Positions 10,060 to 17,698 of a DNA stretch of 64,000 bases are shown here, piece after piece. The stretch's first letter is position 1. Each line of letters begins with the position of its first letter. The notes under the pieces were generated by a model. That model had not been told where the DNA came from and made no database searches. It was given only the letters and a program-made list of their open reading frames with translations. Made by a program: the position numbers and the translations under genes. Origin of the DNA: Myxococcus hansupus (GTDB taxonomy: Bacteria; Myxococcota; Myxococcia; Myxococcales; Myxococcaceae); assembly GCF_000280925.3 (NCBI RefSeq), contig NZ_CP012109.1:5972501-6036500 (forward strand), in the 5' to 3' direction.

Positions 10060-10233
10060 TCAGTAGACGACGTACCCATCCTCCCAACCATTGCAGACGT
10101 AGGGTCGGCTGCCCGCCTTGGCGTCGTTCTTCGACGGGTCAGCCCATTCCACCACCTGCGCGACGCGCTCGCCGACATCCACGGGAATGTCGACGAGTTC
10201 GTCCTTGCTCGGCAGCCAGTTGCTCAACGCCAT
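10060..10233 (-). CDS. Small hypothetical protein (57 aa)
   Basis: ATG at 10233 with GAGGGG four bases upstream, stop TGA at 10060-10062. The product begins MALSNWLPSKDELVDIPVDV and ends YVCNGWEDGYVVY; it is soluble, acidic, and has one Cys. About 84% of codons end in G or C, like neighbouring genes, and the ribosome site is good, which is why I accept it despite its size. It sits 55 bases after the stop of the FHA gene on the same strand, so it may be the last gene of that operon. No recognised family. Confidence 0.6.
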   Translation of the reverse strand: MALSNWLPSKDELVDIPVDVGERVAQVVEWADPSKNDAKAGSRPYVCNGWEDGYVVY

Positions 10234-10288
10234 CGCGCCCCTCTTCGTTACCGCGCGGTGAGTTCAACAGCGTGGCGTGCCCGAGCCA

Positions 10289-11815
10289 TCACTCATCCGC
10301 GGAACGCATCGTGAAGGACACAGCCTCCGTGCCGAGCATGTACTCGTCACCGTCGGAGACCTGCTGCTTCGTGATGCGCTCGTTGTTGAACCAGGTTCCG
10401 TTCGAGGAGTTGAGGTCTTCGATGAAGACCTCGTCCCCCACGCGGGTGACGACGGCGTGCTCCCGGGAGACCCGCTCCGAGCGCACGACGAGGCTGCAAC
10501 GAGGCCCTCGGCCAATCGTGAAGCGCTCGGAGGAGATGGCCACCGGCGTGCCTTGCGCCCAGCGGATGAAGACTTCCAGCGGCGCCGGGGCTCGCACGAC
10601 GTTGGTGGTCTCCGCCGCGTGGTCCGCGGAGATGGTCACGGCCTCGTCGGCGGGCCGAACCTTCTGCACAGGACGGGGAACGAGCGGACGCGCGGCGACG
10701 GGAGTCGCGGCTGGAGCCTCGGCCTGGGCCTGCGCCTGAGCTGCGTCCGTGGGTGGGTCCACGACGCCCAGTGCGGCAAGCTCCGCCTCCAGGTCGACAT
10801 CGGACACATCCTGCTTCGCGGCGGGTTCATCCGCGTCCGAGTCCTCGTCGTCCGAGTCCTCGCCATCCGAGTCCTCATCGGCGTCCGAGTCCTCGTCGTC
10901 GGAGTCCTCATCGGCGTCCGAGTCCTCGTCATCCGAGTCCTCGTCGTCATCCGAGTCCTCGTCGTCATCCGAGTCGTCGTCTGAGTCCTCGTCGTCCGAG
11001 TCCTCATCGGCGTCCGAGTCCTCGTCATCCGAGTCCTCGTCATCCGAGTCCTCGTCGTCATCCGAGTCGTCATCCGAGTCGTCGTCCGAGTCCTCGTCGT
11101 CCGAGTCATCGTCATCCGAGTCCTCATCGTCGTCCGAGTCCTCCGACGAATCCGCGCCGAGCCCCTCCGAAGGCTCCACGGAGGCCTCGACCTCCGCCAG
11201 AATCTCCTGCATTCGGGCGCGCACCTGCTCGGGAGAGATCTCCGGCACCGCCGCGGGCGAAGCCGTGGCGCTCCCAGGGGGCTCCGTCACGGGCTCCTCG
11301 ACGGCGTCCTCGTCCAAAGCCGTGTCCGCCTCGGCAGCATCCGCCGACGAAGCCAGCGATGCGCCCTCCGCATCACTGTCATCAGCCCCCGACTCCGCCT
11401 CAGGCGAAGGCCGAGGAGCGACCTCCACGGGAACCACCTTCGACGCAGGGGCAACGGTCACTGGAGCCGCAACGGGCGCGGGAGCAACGGCCACCGCGGC
11501 AGCGACAGGCACGGAAGCAACGGCCGCCGGAGGCGCCGCGGGTTCCGAGCGCTCCACCACGCGCGTGGCCGCGACCTGGAGACTCGCGGCCACGGTGGCC
11601 ACGGGTGCGCCAGTACCACTGACGGCGCCCGCTTCGGGAAGCGCATCCCCGTGCAACGGAACCACCGTGGGGGCCACATAGCCATTCTGACGCGCGAGCT
11701 GGAACAGGGCCTGCGCCACCAGCGCATCCCGGTCCACGCCCATGTCGCGGCTCATCAACTCCAGCGCCCGCCACAGGGGCTCGGAGACCTCGATTGTCTG
11801 ACGAATCCGCTTCAT
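10289..11815 (-). CDS. FHA-domain protein with ribbon-helix-helix-like N-terminus and Asp/Ser-rich linker
   Basis: About 508 residues in three parts. Residues 1-47 (starting MKRIRQTIEVSEPLWRALEL) resemble a ribbon-helix-helix fold; this is inferred from pattern only. The middle is Pro/Ala/Val-rich, then a long Asp/Ser/Glu tract (see repeat). The last ~95 residues are an FHA domain: FTIGRGPRCSLVVRSERVSREHA followed by DLNSSNGTWFNNERI, containing the conserved GR, S-x-x-H and N-G residues that bind phosphothreonine. The start at 11815 lies two bases after the TAG of the upstream thioredoxin-fusion gene, with GAGGGGG as ribosome site, so the two are almost certainly co-translated. A Ser/Thr kinase gene lies 2.7 kb away. 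Likely cytoplasmic phospho-peptide adaptor. Confidence 0.88.
   Translation of the reverse strand: MKRIRQTIEVSEPLWRALELMSRDMGVDRDALVAQALFQLARQNGYVAPTVVPLHGDALPEAGAVSGTGAPVATVAASLQVAATRVVERSEPAAPPAAVASVPVAAAVAVAPAPVAAPVTVAPASKVVPVEVAPRPSPEAESGADDSDAEGASLASSADAAEADTALDEDAVEEPVTEPPGSATASPAAVPEISPEQVRARMQEILAEVEASVEPSEGLGADSSEDSDDDEDSDDDDSDDEDSDDDSDDDSDDDEDSDDEDSDDEDSDADEDSDDEDSDDDSDDDEDSDDDEDSDDEDSDADEDSDDEDSDADEDSDGEDSDDEDSDADEPAAKQDVSDVDLEAELAALGVVDPPTDAAQAQAQAEAPAATPVAARPLVPRPVQKVRPADEAVTISADHAAETTNVVRAPAPLEVFIRWAQGTPVAISSERFTIGRGPRCSLVVRSERVSREHAVVTRVGDEVFIEDLNSSNGTWFNNERITKQQVSDGDEYMLGTEAVSFTMRSADE
10829..11150 (-). repeat. Low-complexity Asp/Ser/Glu-encoding repeat
   Basis: Irregular repeats of GTCCTCGTC(A/G)TCCGA-type units coding for DSDDEDSDDD and DSDADEDSDDE over about 107 residues in the FHA protein. 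The tract is extremely acidic, would be disordered, and stays in frame throughout. The plus strand of the same stretch is an open Ser-rich frame, which is a by-product of the repeat. Confidence 0.9.
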
Positions 11816-11817
11816 GA

Positions 11818-14145
11818 CTACCCCCTCAGATTGGCCTGCCACGGCGACACGTGGTCCGCTTCGGTCAGCCAGAAGAACATCGCCTGCATCTCCGCGTACT
11901 GCTCCTCGGCGATCCCTGCCAGGTTGGGATGCAACTCCTGGAGGGCGACCCCTTCGAAATCGAACGTTGGCAGATCCGGGTCGAGCCGACCACGGGTCCG
12001 CCGGTTGCGGCACTGCCACAGCCGCTGGGTCGCCTGGCCCGCCGCCTGGCCGAAGTCCGCCGGAGGCGACACCGCGTCCGGCATCCGCACCGCCTGCTCC
12101 CCGCACGCCCACAGCAGCCAGACCAGCGCGCTCCACTCGCCACGGACCGCGCGGGACAGGGCCGGCAGCCCCATTCCCTTCGTGGACAGCGTCTCGTCGA
12201 TGGGCACCGCGTCACCATCCGAGTCCTCGGTCTCCGTTTCCTCCAACTCGACGGGCCCGTCGGGCAGCAGGGACGACACGTCGGGCGGCAGCCAGGGCAC
12301 GTCCGCGCCGGGCTTGAAGCGGGAGAGAATCTCCGCGCGCAGCAACTGGAGCCGCGTGGCGTACTTGCGGACCACGACCTGCACCGCGTCGAGCTCCTTC
12401 GAGGGTGCGTCGGGGACCTCGGTGAACGTGCAGCTCGCGGGCTCGCGCCCCGCCCAGAAGTCGAACCGAGGGAACAGCACCCGCGCGTAGGCGGAGAGGA
12501 ACTTCTCCGAATCCGGCTCGTAAGGCGCGATCGCCTCCGCGTCCTTCCGCATCTGCTCGCCCAGCCCCAGGTTCGCCAGGATGAGGCTCCGGGTGAACAG
12601 ATACGCGGGCCGCTCCGGCGCCAGCAGCATCGCGGCCAGGATGAAATCCAGACCCGCCCGGGGCCAGTCCGCCTGGTCGTGAAGCACCGCCAGCCCGCGA
12701 AGCAGCGTCGCGGGCTCCGCGCCTCGCACCAGCGCGTCCGCCAATGCCGCGCGCTCATCGCTCGCGCCGTTCATCACGCCATCGGCGTGCTCCCGCGCGC
12801 TCGACTCCGAACGCGGCAAGGTGAGCGCCTCCAGCCACGCCTTCAACGGCGCCACGTCCAGGGACACCGCGCTGGCGCGTGCCATGGCCAGCAGCGCCTC
12901 CCGATAGCGGCGGTCGGCCCGCGCCTGCTCGGCGAACTCGCGCCAGGCCTCCGCGCTCCGCGGCAGGTTGGAGAACACCTCGGAGGCATCGAGCGTCTCG
13001 TGGTCCTGGGCCACGCCCAGGTCCCTCGTGGCCACGACCTTCCGGTCCGCATCCAGCAGCTTCCACGTGCCACAGGCGAAGCCATCCGCCATCTCCCCCT
13101 CGTCGAACTCCACGCGAGGGTCGGCGTACTCCCCTTCCGCGGACGAGTGATAGCGCCCGTGGCGGCTGCCCTCCTGGAACTCCCCCTCCCAGACGAGGTC
13201 CCCATCCCGGTCCCAGAACTGGGCCAGCCCGTGGCGCTCCCCCGCCGCGTTGAGCGACACCAGGGACCACTGGTCCAGGTCCTCGCGGTACTCCGCCTTC
13301 TCCGGGAGGCTCGCGGGCCGCGACGGGTACGGCACGCCCGTGGAGGGCACCACGCGCTCGCCTTCGCCGTTGTAGTGCAGCACCTGCGTCACGCGGCCGT
13401 GCGAGTAGACCATCACCGTGCGGCGGACCTTCTCGCAGACGCCGTTCTCATGCATCCGCTCGGTGGTGAACTGGTCGGACGCGTACCAGGTGCGAGGGCC
13501 GTGCAGGTTGCCCTTCTCGAACGCGCCGTCCTGGGACACCTCGCCGCTCTCATGGAAGCGCTTGAAGGGACCCTGCGGCTTGCCGTGGACGAAGATGCAC
13601 TCGTTGCAGAGCGTTCCGTCGGCGCGCCAGTACTTCCAGGGGCCGTGCTTCTCGCCGTCCTCGTCCTTGTCGCCGAAGCACCACTCCTGGTCCCCCTCAT
13701 CCCACTCCGCGTGGGGTGAGACGCCCAACGGCGGCGTCCCCTCCTCCGTCAGCTTGCGGTTCTTCGCCCGCTGCGCCTCGACGGCCAGGTCCACCGTGCC
13801 CAGCTTGCTCACCCAGGTCGTGAACGCCGAGGCCGACATCGCGCCCGAGGCACGCCGAACCTCGACGCCGTCCTTGAAGGCCACCAGCGTGGGGATGGAG
13901 CGAATCTCCATGCGGCCGGAAATCGCCTCCTGCGCCTCCGTGTCGAGCTTCCCGAAGGTGATGGCCGGGAACTCCTTCGCGGTCGCCTCGAAGGTCGGCG
14001 CGAAGTTGCGACAGGGGCCACACCATTCCGCCCAGAAGTCCACCACGCACACCCCAGCCCCCTGGGTGATGCGGTCAAAGTTCTCCTGGGTCAATTCCAC
14101 CGTCTGGCCAGCCACGACGACTCCCTTGCGAGATGAGGAGGCCAT
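11818..14145 (-). CDS. Thioredoxin-domain protein fused to MORN-type (YwqK-like) repeats
   Basis: About 775 residues. Residues ~12-115 are a thioredoxin domain with an intact W41-C-G-P-C45 redox centre and the cis-Pro loop IRSIPTLVAFKDG. Residues ~160-380 hold repeats such as GEKHGPWKYWRADGTL, GKPQGPFKRFHESGEV, GNLHGPRTWY and GERHGLAQFWDRDGDLVWEGEF, which match the MORN-variant repeats of YwqK-like antitoxin proteins. The remaining ~390 residues are helical and unrecognised. No signal peptide, so cytoplasmic. I kept ATG 14145; a GTG at 14115 has a better ribosome site (GGGAG) and would start VAGQTVELTQ. A 16-base palindrome lies directly upstream. First gene of an operon with the FHA gene. 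Confidence 0.88.
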   Translation of the reverse strand: MASSSRKGVVVAGQTVELTQENFDRITQGAGVCVVDFWAEWCGPCRNFAPTFEATAKEFPAITFGKLDTEAQEAISGRMEIRSIPTLVAFKDGVEVRRASGAMSASAFTTWVSKLGTVDLAVEAQRAKNRKLTEEGTPPLGVSPHAEWDEGDQEWCFGDKDEDGEKHGPWKYWRADGTLCNECIFVHGKPQGPFKRFHESGEVSQDGAFEKGNLHGPRTWYASDQFTTERMHENGVCEKVRRTVMVYSHGRVTQVLHYNGEGERVVPSTGVPYPSRPASLPEKAEYREDLDQWSLVSLNAAGERHGLAQFWDRDGDLVWEGEFQEGSRHGRYHSSAEGEYADPRVEFDEGEMADGFACGTWKLLDADRKVVATRDLGVAQDHETLDASEVFSNLPRSAEAWREFAEQARADRRYREALLAMARASAVSLDVAPLKAWLEALTLPRSESSAREHADGVMNGASDERAALADALVRGAEPATLLRGLAVLHDQADWPRAGLDFILAAMLLAPERPAYLFTRSLILANLGLGEQMRKDAEAIAPYEPDSEKFLSAYARVLFPRFDFWAGREPASCTFTEVPDAPSKELDAVQVVVRKYATRLQLLRAEILSRFKPGADVPWLPPDVSSLLPDGPVELEETETEDSDGDAVPIDETLSTKGMGLPALSRAVRGEWSALVWLLWACGEQAVRMPDAVSPPADFGQAAGQATQRLWQCRNRRTRGRLDPDLPTFDFEGVALQELHPNLAGIAEEQYAEMQAMFFWLTEADHVSPWQANLRG

Positions 14146-14149
14146 AGAA

Positions 14150-14165
14150 ATGAGCGAACGCTCAT
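14150..14165. promoter_or_regulatory. Palindrome ATGAGCGAACGCTCAT before the thioredoxin-fusion gene
   Basis: Two 7-base arms around AA form a perfect inverted repeat ending five bases before the ATG at 14145. Arms of the type TGAGCG-NN-CGCTCA are common TetR-family operators. Bound protein here would block transcription or early translation. The cognate regulator is not evident. Confidence 0.6.
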
Positions 14166-14493
14166 GCGTCAACGGTGCAGTGCGAGGCCCGCGCACGTTC
14201 CACCCGGGCCCCTTCAAGTCCAGGAAACCTTTCGCGAAACCCGTCTCAGAAAGCGAAAAAGCCCAGGCCTCGAGAAGAACGCGCGCACGCGGCGCGTCAA
14301 GCCCTGCGGCCCACCTCCCAGTGGAAGGGTCACCCAGACCCCGGGTGAAACACCCCTGTGAAACTCCTGAAACAATTACAATCCCGGCAGGCCCCTGAGC
14401 GAACGGCCTTCCGCGAATTCACCGGTGCGGCATCCTTCACCGGATGGATGCACTCCGGCGTTATTCTTCCAGCTCAGGTATACACATCGCGTC
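14166..14493. other. Divergent intergenic region (thioredoxin fusion / kinase)
   Basis: About 330 bases without a gene. TTCACCGG occurs twice, at about 14418 and 14436, and a lower-GC stretch (GTATACACA) lies just before the kinase start. A short inverted repeat TCACCC...GGGTGA is near 14330. No confident promoter call. Confidence 0.4.
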
Positions 14494-15915
14494 ATGAGCC
14501 GCTCATCCACCATCGAGACAGTGCTGGGCCAGCGCTACCAACTGCGCCGGCGCATTGGCGTGGGAGGGATGGGCACGGTCTACGAAGCGGAGCAGCTCGA
14601 CACGGGGCGCACCGTCGCCGTCAAGGTGCTCCAGCAACACCTCGTCGGCGAGCCCGCGGTGCACGCGCGTTTCCGCCGCGAGGCCCAGGCCACCGCGGGG
14701 GTGCGGCATCCGAACATCGTCGAGGTGACGGACTTCCAGGATGAGCCGGAGGAGCCTCCCTTCCTGGTGATGGAGTTGCTCCAGGGACAGACGCTGAAGT
14801 CGCTGATGAAGAAGGAGGGCCCGCTGCCAGTGGCGCGCGCGGCCCTCATCGCCCACCAGGTGGCGCGCGCGCTGACGGTGGCGCATCAGGCCGGCGTCAT
14901 CCACCGCGACATCAAGCCCGACAACGTCTTCGTCGTCGACACGGGGACCGAGGCCCTCCAGGTGAAGCTGCTGGACTTCGGCGTCGCCAGGCTCATGCAT
15001 GAAGACGACGCCAAGGCGCTGGGCACGGAGTCCGGCGCCTGGGTCGGCACGCCGTCGTACATGGCCCCGGAGCAGGTCCGCTGCCGCCCCGTGGACGGAC
15101 GCGCGGACATCTACTCGTTGGGTGCCTGCCTGTATCACATGGTGACGGGACAGCGGCCCATCGACGTCGCGGACAACGTGGCGCTGCTCTCCGCCGTGCT
15201 GCACAACGTGCCCGCCCCGCTCAGCGGCGTGCGCGCGGATGTGCCGGATGGCTTCTCCCAGGTGGTGGAGCGCACGCTGCAGAAGGACCCGGCCGCGCGC
15301 TTCCCGGACGCCCAGGAGCTGACCCAGGCGCTCGAGCCGTGGACGACGCCCGCCGCCCCAGCCGAAGCGCCCACGCAGCCCGCCGTCGAGACCTCGCCCG
15401 CCGCCCCCGAGGTGGCCACGAACGAAGCCCCCGACGCCACGGCGCACGGCGCCGCCACGCCTCCACGGGCCCGGCTGCAGAGCGTCCTCATGTTGGGCGG
15501 CGCGCTGGGCGTGGGACTCGCCGCGACGGGAGGGCTCGTCGTGACGGCGTCCGGAATGGCGCCCGCGGAGGAGCCTTCCATCGTCCGGGTCCTCGAGGCG
15601 CCGCGCCAGGACAGTCCAGGTGCCGCCGCGCCCGCGCCGCATGCGTACAGCGACGGCTGGGTCGCGGAGTCCGTCGAGCTGCGCGCGCCCGCGCTCGACA
15701 CGTGCTACGCGCGCATCGGAGAAGACGCCGCCTGCCGGCAGGACACCTACGCGTTGGACTACTCCCCCGAAGGCGTCGTGCTGCGAGCGCGGCTGAACCC
15801 GAACCAGCCTTCAGCGCTCGCGCGGTGCATCGACAGGGCGCTCCGAGGCCTCTCCCTCGGCAAGCCCCGTGAAGCCGTCGCGGGCACCGCCACCTTCCTG
15901 CTCCAGCGCGAGTAA
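14494..15915 (+). CDS. Hanks-type serine/threonine protein kinase, membrane-anchored
   Basis: About 473 residues. The N-terminal kinase domain has the Gly loop GVGGMGTVYEA (22-32), Lys44, catalytic loop HRDIKPDN with Asp139, DFG with Asp161, and the APE region (GTPSYMAPEQV), so it should be active. An Ala/Pro/Thr-rich linker follows, then a single membrane segment at ~329-353. The last ~110 residues lie on the far side and end in a domain (LDTCYAR...LARCIDRALRGLSL) of the kind found at the C-terminus of AgmX/PglI-like myxobacterial proteins. Start chosen at MSRSSTIETVLGQRYQ, just before the kinase fold; no strong Shine-Dalgarno. Likely a surface-coupled signalling kinase. Confidence 0.95.
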   Translation: MSRSSTIETVLGQRYQLRRRIGVGGMGTVYEAEQLDTGRTVAVKVLQQHLVGEPAVHARFRREAQATAGVRHPNIVEVTDFQDEPEEPPFLVMELLQGQTLKSLMKKEGPLPVARAALIAHQVARALTVAHQAGVIHRDIKPDNVFVVDTGTEALQVKLLDFGVARLMHEDDAKALGTESGAWVGTPSYMAPEQVRCRPVDGRADIYSLGACLYHMVTGQRPIDVADNVALLSAVLHNVPAPLSGVRADVPDGFSQVVERTLQKDPAARFPDAQELTQALEPWTTPAAPAEAPTQPAVETSPAAPEVATNEAPDATAHGAATPPRARLQSVLMLGGALGVGLAATGGLVVTASGMAPAEEPSIVRVLEAPRQDSPGAAAPAPHAYSDGWVAESVELRAPALDTCYARIGEDAACRQDTYALDYSPEGVVLRARLNPNQPSALARCIDRALRGLSLGKPREAVAGTATFLLQRE

Positions 15916-15931
15916 CCGCCCCCCGGCCCGC

Positions 15932-17518
15932 TCACCGCGTCAGCTCGACGCGCTCTCCGGGCGAGAAGTCCGGCGCCAGGAAGTACACGCGCCCCTGCGA
16001 GTTGAGCGCCCTGTGGAGGAACTCCGCCAACGACTCCGCGACGCGGACCGCGTGCGAGTCCCGAGGCGACTTCACCCAATAGATGGGCAGCGCGTCGCCG
16101 CGTTCGCCCTTGAAATGGAAGACCAGGAAGCCGTTCGCGCCCACGTCACAGAAACGCGTCCACCCCCTCGGATGCTCCGGGCCCCCGGGGCCTGGACGTC
16201 GGGCATTCCACCAGCGCGTTCCAGCACGGCACTCCAGCTCCTCCGCCGGGCGGATGAGGTACGCCGCTTCCGGGCCCTCGCCGAAGAGTGACGCCCCATC
16301 ACACGCGGCATAGAGCTGCTGGATGTTCGCGTGCAATCCACACGTCTCGCCCCACGCCCACCGCCAGGCGTCATAGCGGTCCGCGGGCAGCGGCGGCGCC
16401 ATGGAATGCTCGTCCTGGATGCGCCGGAGCATGGCATCCAGCCCCAGGTCCTCGTGGATGACCCAACCGGGCACCGGCCTCAACGCCAGGGTGTCCGCAT
16501 TCTGCCCCGTCCCCATGAAGCCCGCCGTCAGCGCCATCCGCGCCTTGACCGGGCCCCTGTCGGTGAGCACCTCCAGGGTGATGGGCACCCGGGACAGGCC
16601 CGTGGGAAGACGGTTGCAGGAAAGAGAGACAACGTCATCCGCGGCGTCCCCCTCCTCCGAGTCCTCGGGCTCCAGCATCGGATTGGGCACGTCATACGCC
16701 CCCGTCAAATCGTTGCGTATGAAGGGGAACAGCTTTCCAATCCAACCATTGAAAGTCTGTTCACCATACGCGTCGTGCAGCTTGTAGATGGCACGCCAGA
16801 ACGCCCGGTCCGCGTTTCCCTCGGAGGCCCGGATGAACTGGTCGCACAACGGCAGCAACTGCTTCGCCCAGACCTCCAAGCCGTACCGGGGGAGCTGGCC
16901 CACCTTGTCGCGCAGCTTGCGCCAGTCCTCTGGCGTGCCTTCGAGCGTGACGGTGGGAATGCCGCAGATGCACTCCACCACGTAGTCGAAGTACTCGCGC
17001 ATCGCGTCCATCAGCACGACCTGGCTGACCACCCGCTCCACGGGCCCCGTCGTGGAGAAGTCACACACCATCAAGTCATGCATGGCGGGCGAGTGCCCCT
17101 GAATCATGGCGGAGAACTCGTCCACGACGCCGGGCCAGAAGTCGTCCGAGGTGAGGGCCTCCTGGGCCGGGTCACGCACCACCGACAGGCGCATGCGGCC
17201 CCCGTGGCTCACCAGGTCGAAGCGCAAGGCCTCCGCGTTGCGGATGACATGCAGGGCGAATCCCTGGGCAATGGTGATCCAGAGAATGTCTGGGGACAGG
17301 ACGAGCGGTCGATGCCCACTGAAGGCCAGGTGCACCGCGGCGACGAGCGGATGGGTGTCCACCGGCTGGACGAAGCGGGCCGCGACATGGGAAGCCCCCA
17401 TCACCTTCGCGTCCAGGCGCCCCTTCAGGGCCTCCTCGAGCCCGAACTCCCCCAACGGCAGCACAGCGGGCTTCACGGTATCGACAGCGAAGGTCACGCT
17501 CTGGGACATGTACGGCAT
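15932..17518 (-). CDS. DUF4419 domain protein
   Basis: About 528 residues, no signal peptide or membrane segment. The central region matches DUF4419: HPLVAAVHLAFSGHRPLVLSPD, ITIAQGFALHVIRNAE, DFSTTGPVERVVSQVVLMDAMREYF and GIPTVTLEGTPEDWRKLRDKV are typical signatures. This family occurs in fungi and scattered bacteria and has no established function. Start at 17518 (MPYMSQSV) with GGTG nearby; ATG 17509 is an equal alternative. Its stop is 16 bases from that of the kinase gene on the other strand, so the two converge. Confidence 0.85.
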   Translation of the reverse strand: MPYMSQSVTFAVDTVKPAVLPLGEFGLEEALKGRLDAKVMGASHVAARFVQPVDTHPLVAAVHLAFSGHRPLVLSPDILWITIAQGFALHVIRNAEALRFDLVSHGGRMRLSVVRDPAQEALTSDDFWPGVVDEFSAMIQGHSPAMHDLMVCDFSTTGPVERVVSQVVLMDAMREYFDYVVECICGIPTVTLEGTPEDWRKLRDKVGQLPRYGLEVWAKQLLPLCDQFIRASEGNADRAFWRAIYKLHDAYGEQTFNGWIGKLFPFIRNDLTGAYDVPNPMLEPEDSEEGDAADDVVSLSCNRLPTGLSRVPITLEVLTDRGPVKARMALTAGFMGTGQNADTLALRPVPGWVIHEDLGLDAMLRRIQDEHSMAPPLPADRYDAWRWAWGETCGLHANIQQLYAACDGASLFGEGPEAAYLIRPAEELECRAGTRWWNARRPGPGGPEHPRGWTRFCDVGANGFLVFHFKGERGDALPIYWVKSPRDSHAVRVAESLAEFLHRALNSQGRVYFLAPDFSPGERVELTR

Positions 17519-17698
17519 TACACCGCGTGGGCGCGCACACCGGCAAGGCACTCACGTCCGCCGCCGTCAGACAGCGCCCCGTTGAAAATCTTCAGCCGGA
17601 TGGGCGCTCTCCGCTTCCGCCACGTGTGTCGGCGCGCCGTGCGTTAATGTCTGCCAGCGTTGGCCTTCGCACGTCCGGAGCCATTTCCAGAGGGGTCC

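Noticed and set aside
10829-11150. Ser-rich plus-strand ORF over the acidic tract
   Set aside because: Complement of the Asp/Ser repeat; no ribosome site or partner domain.
11851-13719. A 622-codon plus-strand frame opposite the thioredoxin fusion
   Set aside because: Low-complexity Arg/Leu/Val product, antisense to a gene with an intact thioredoxin domain.
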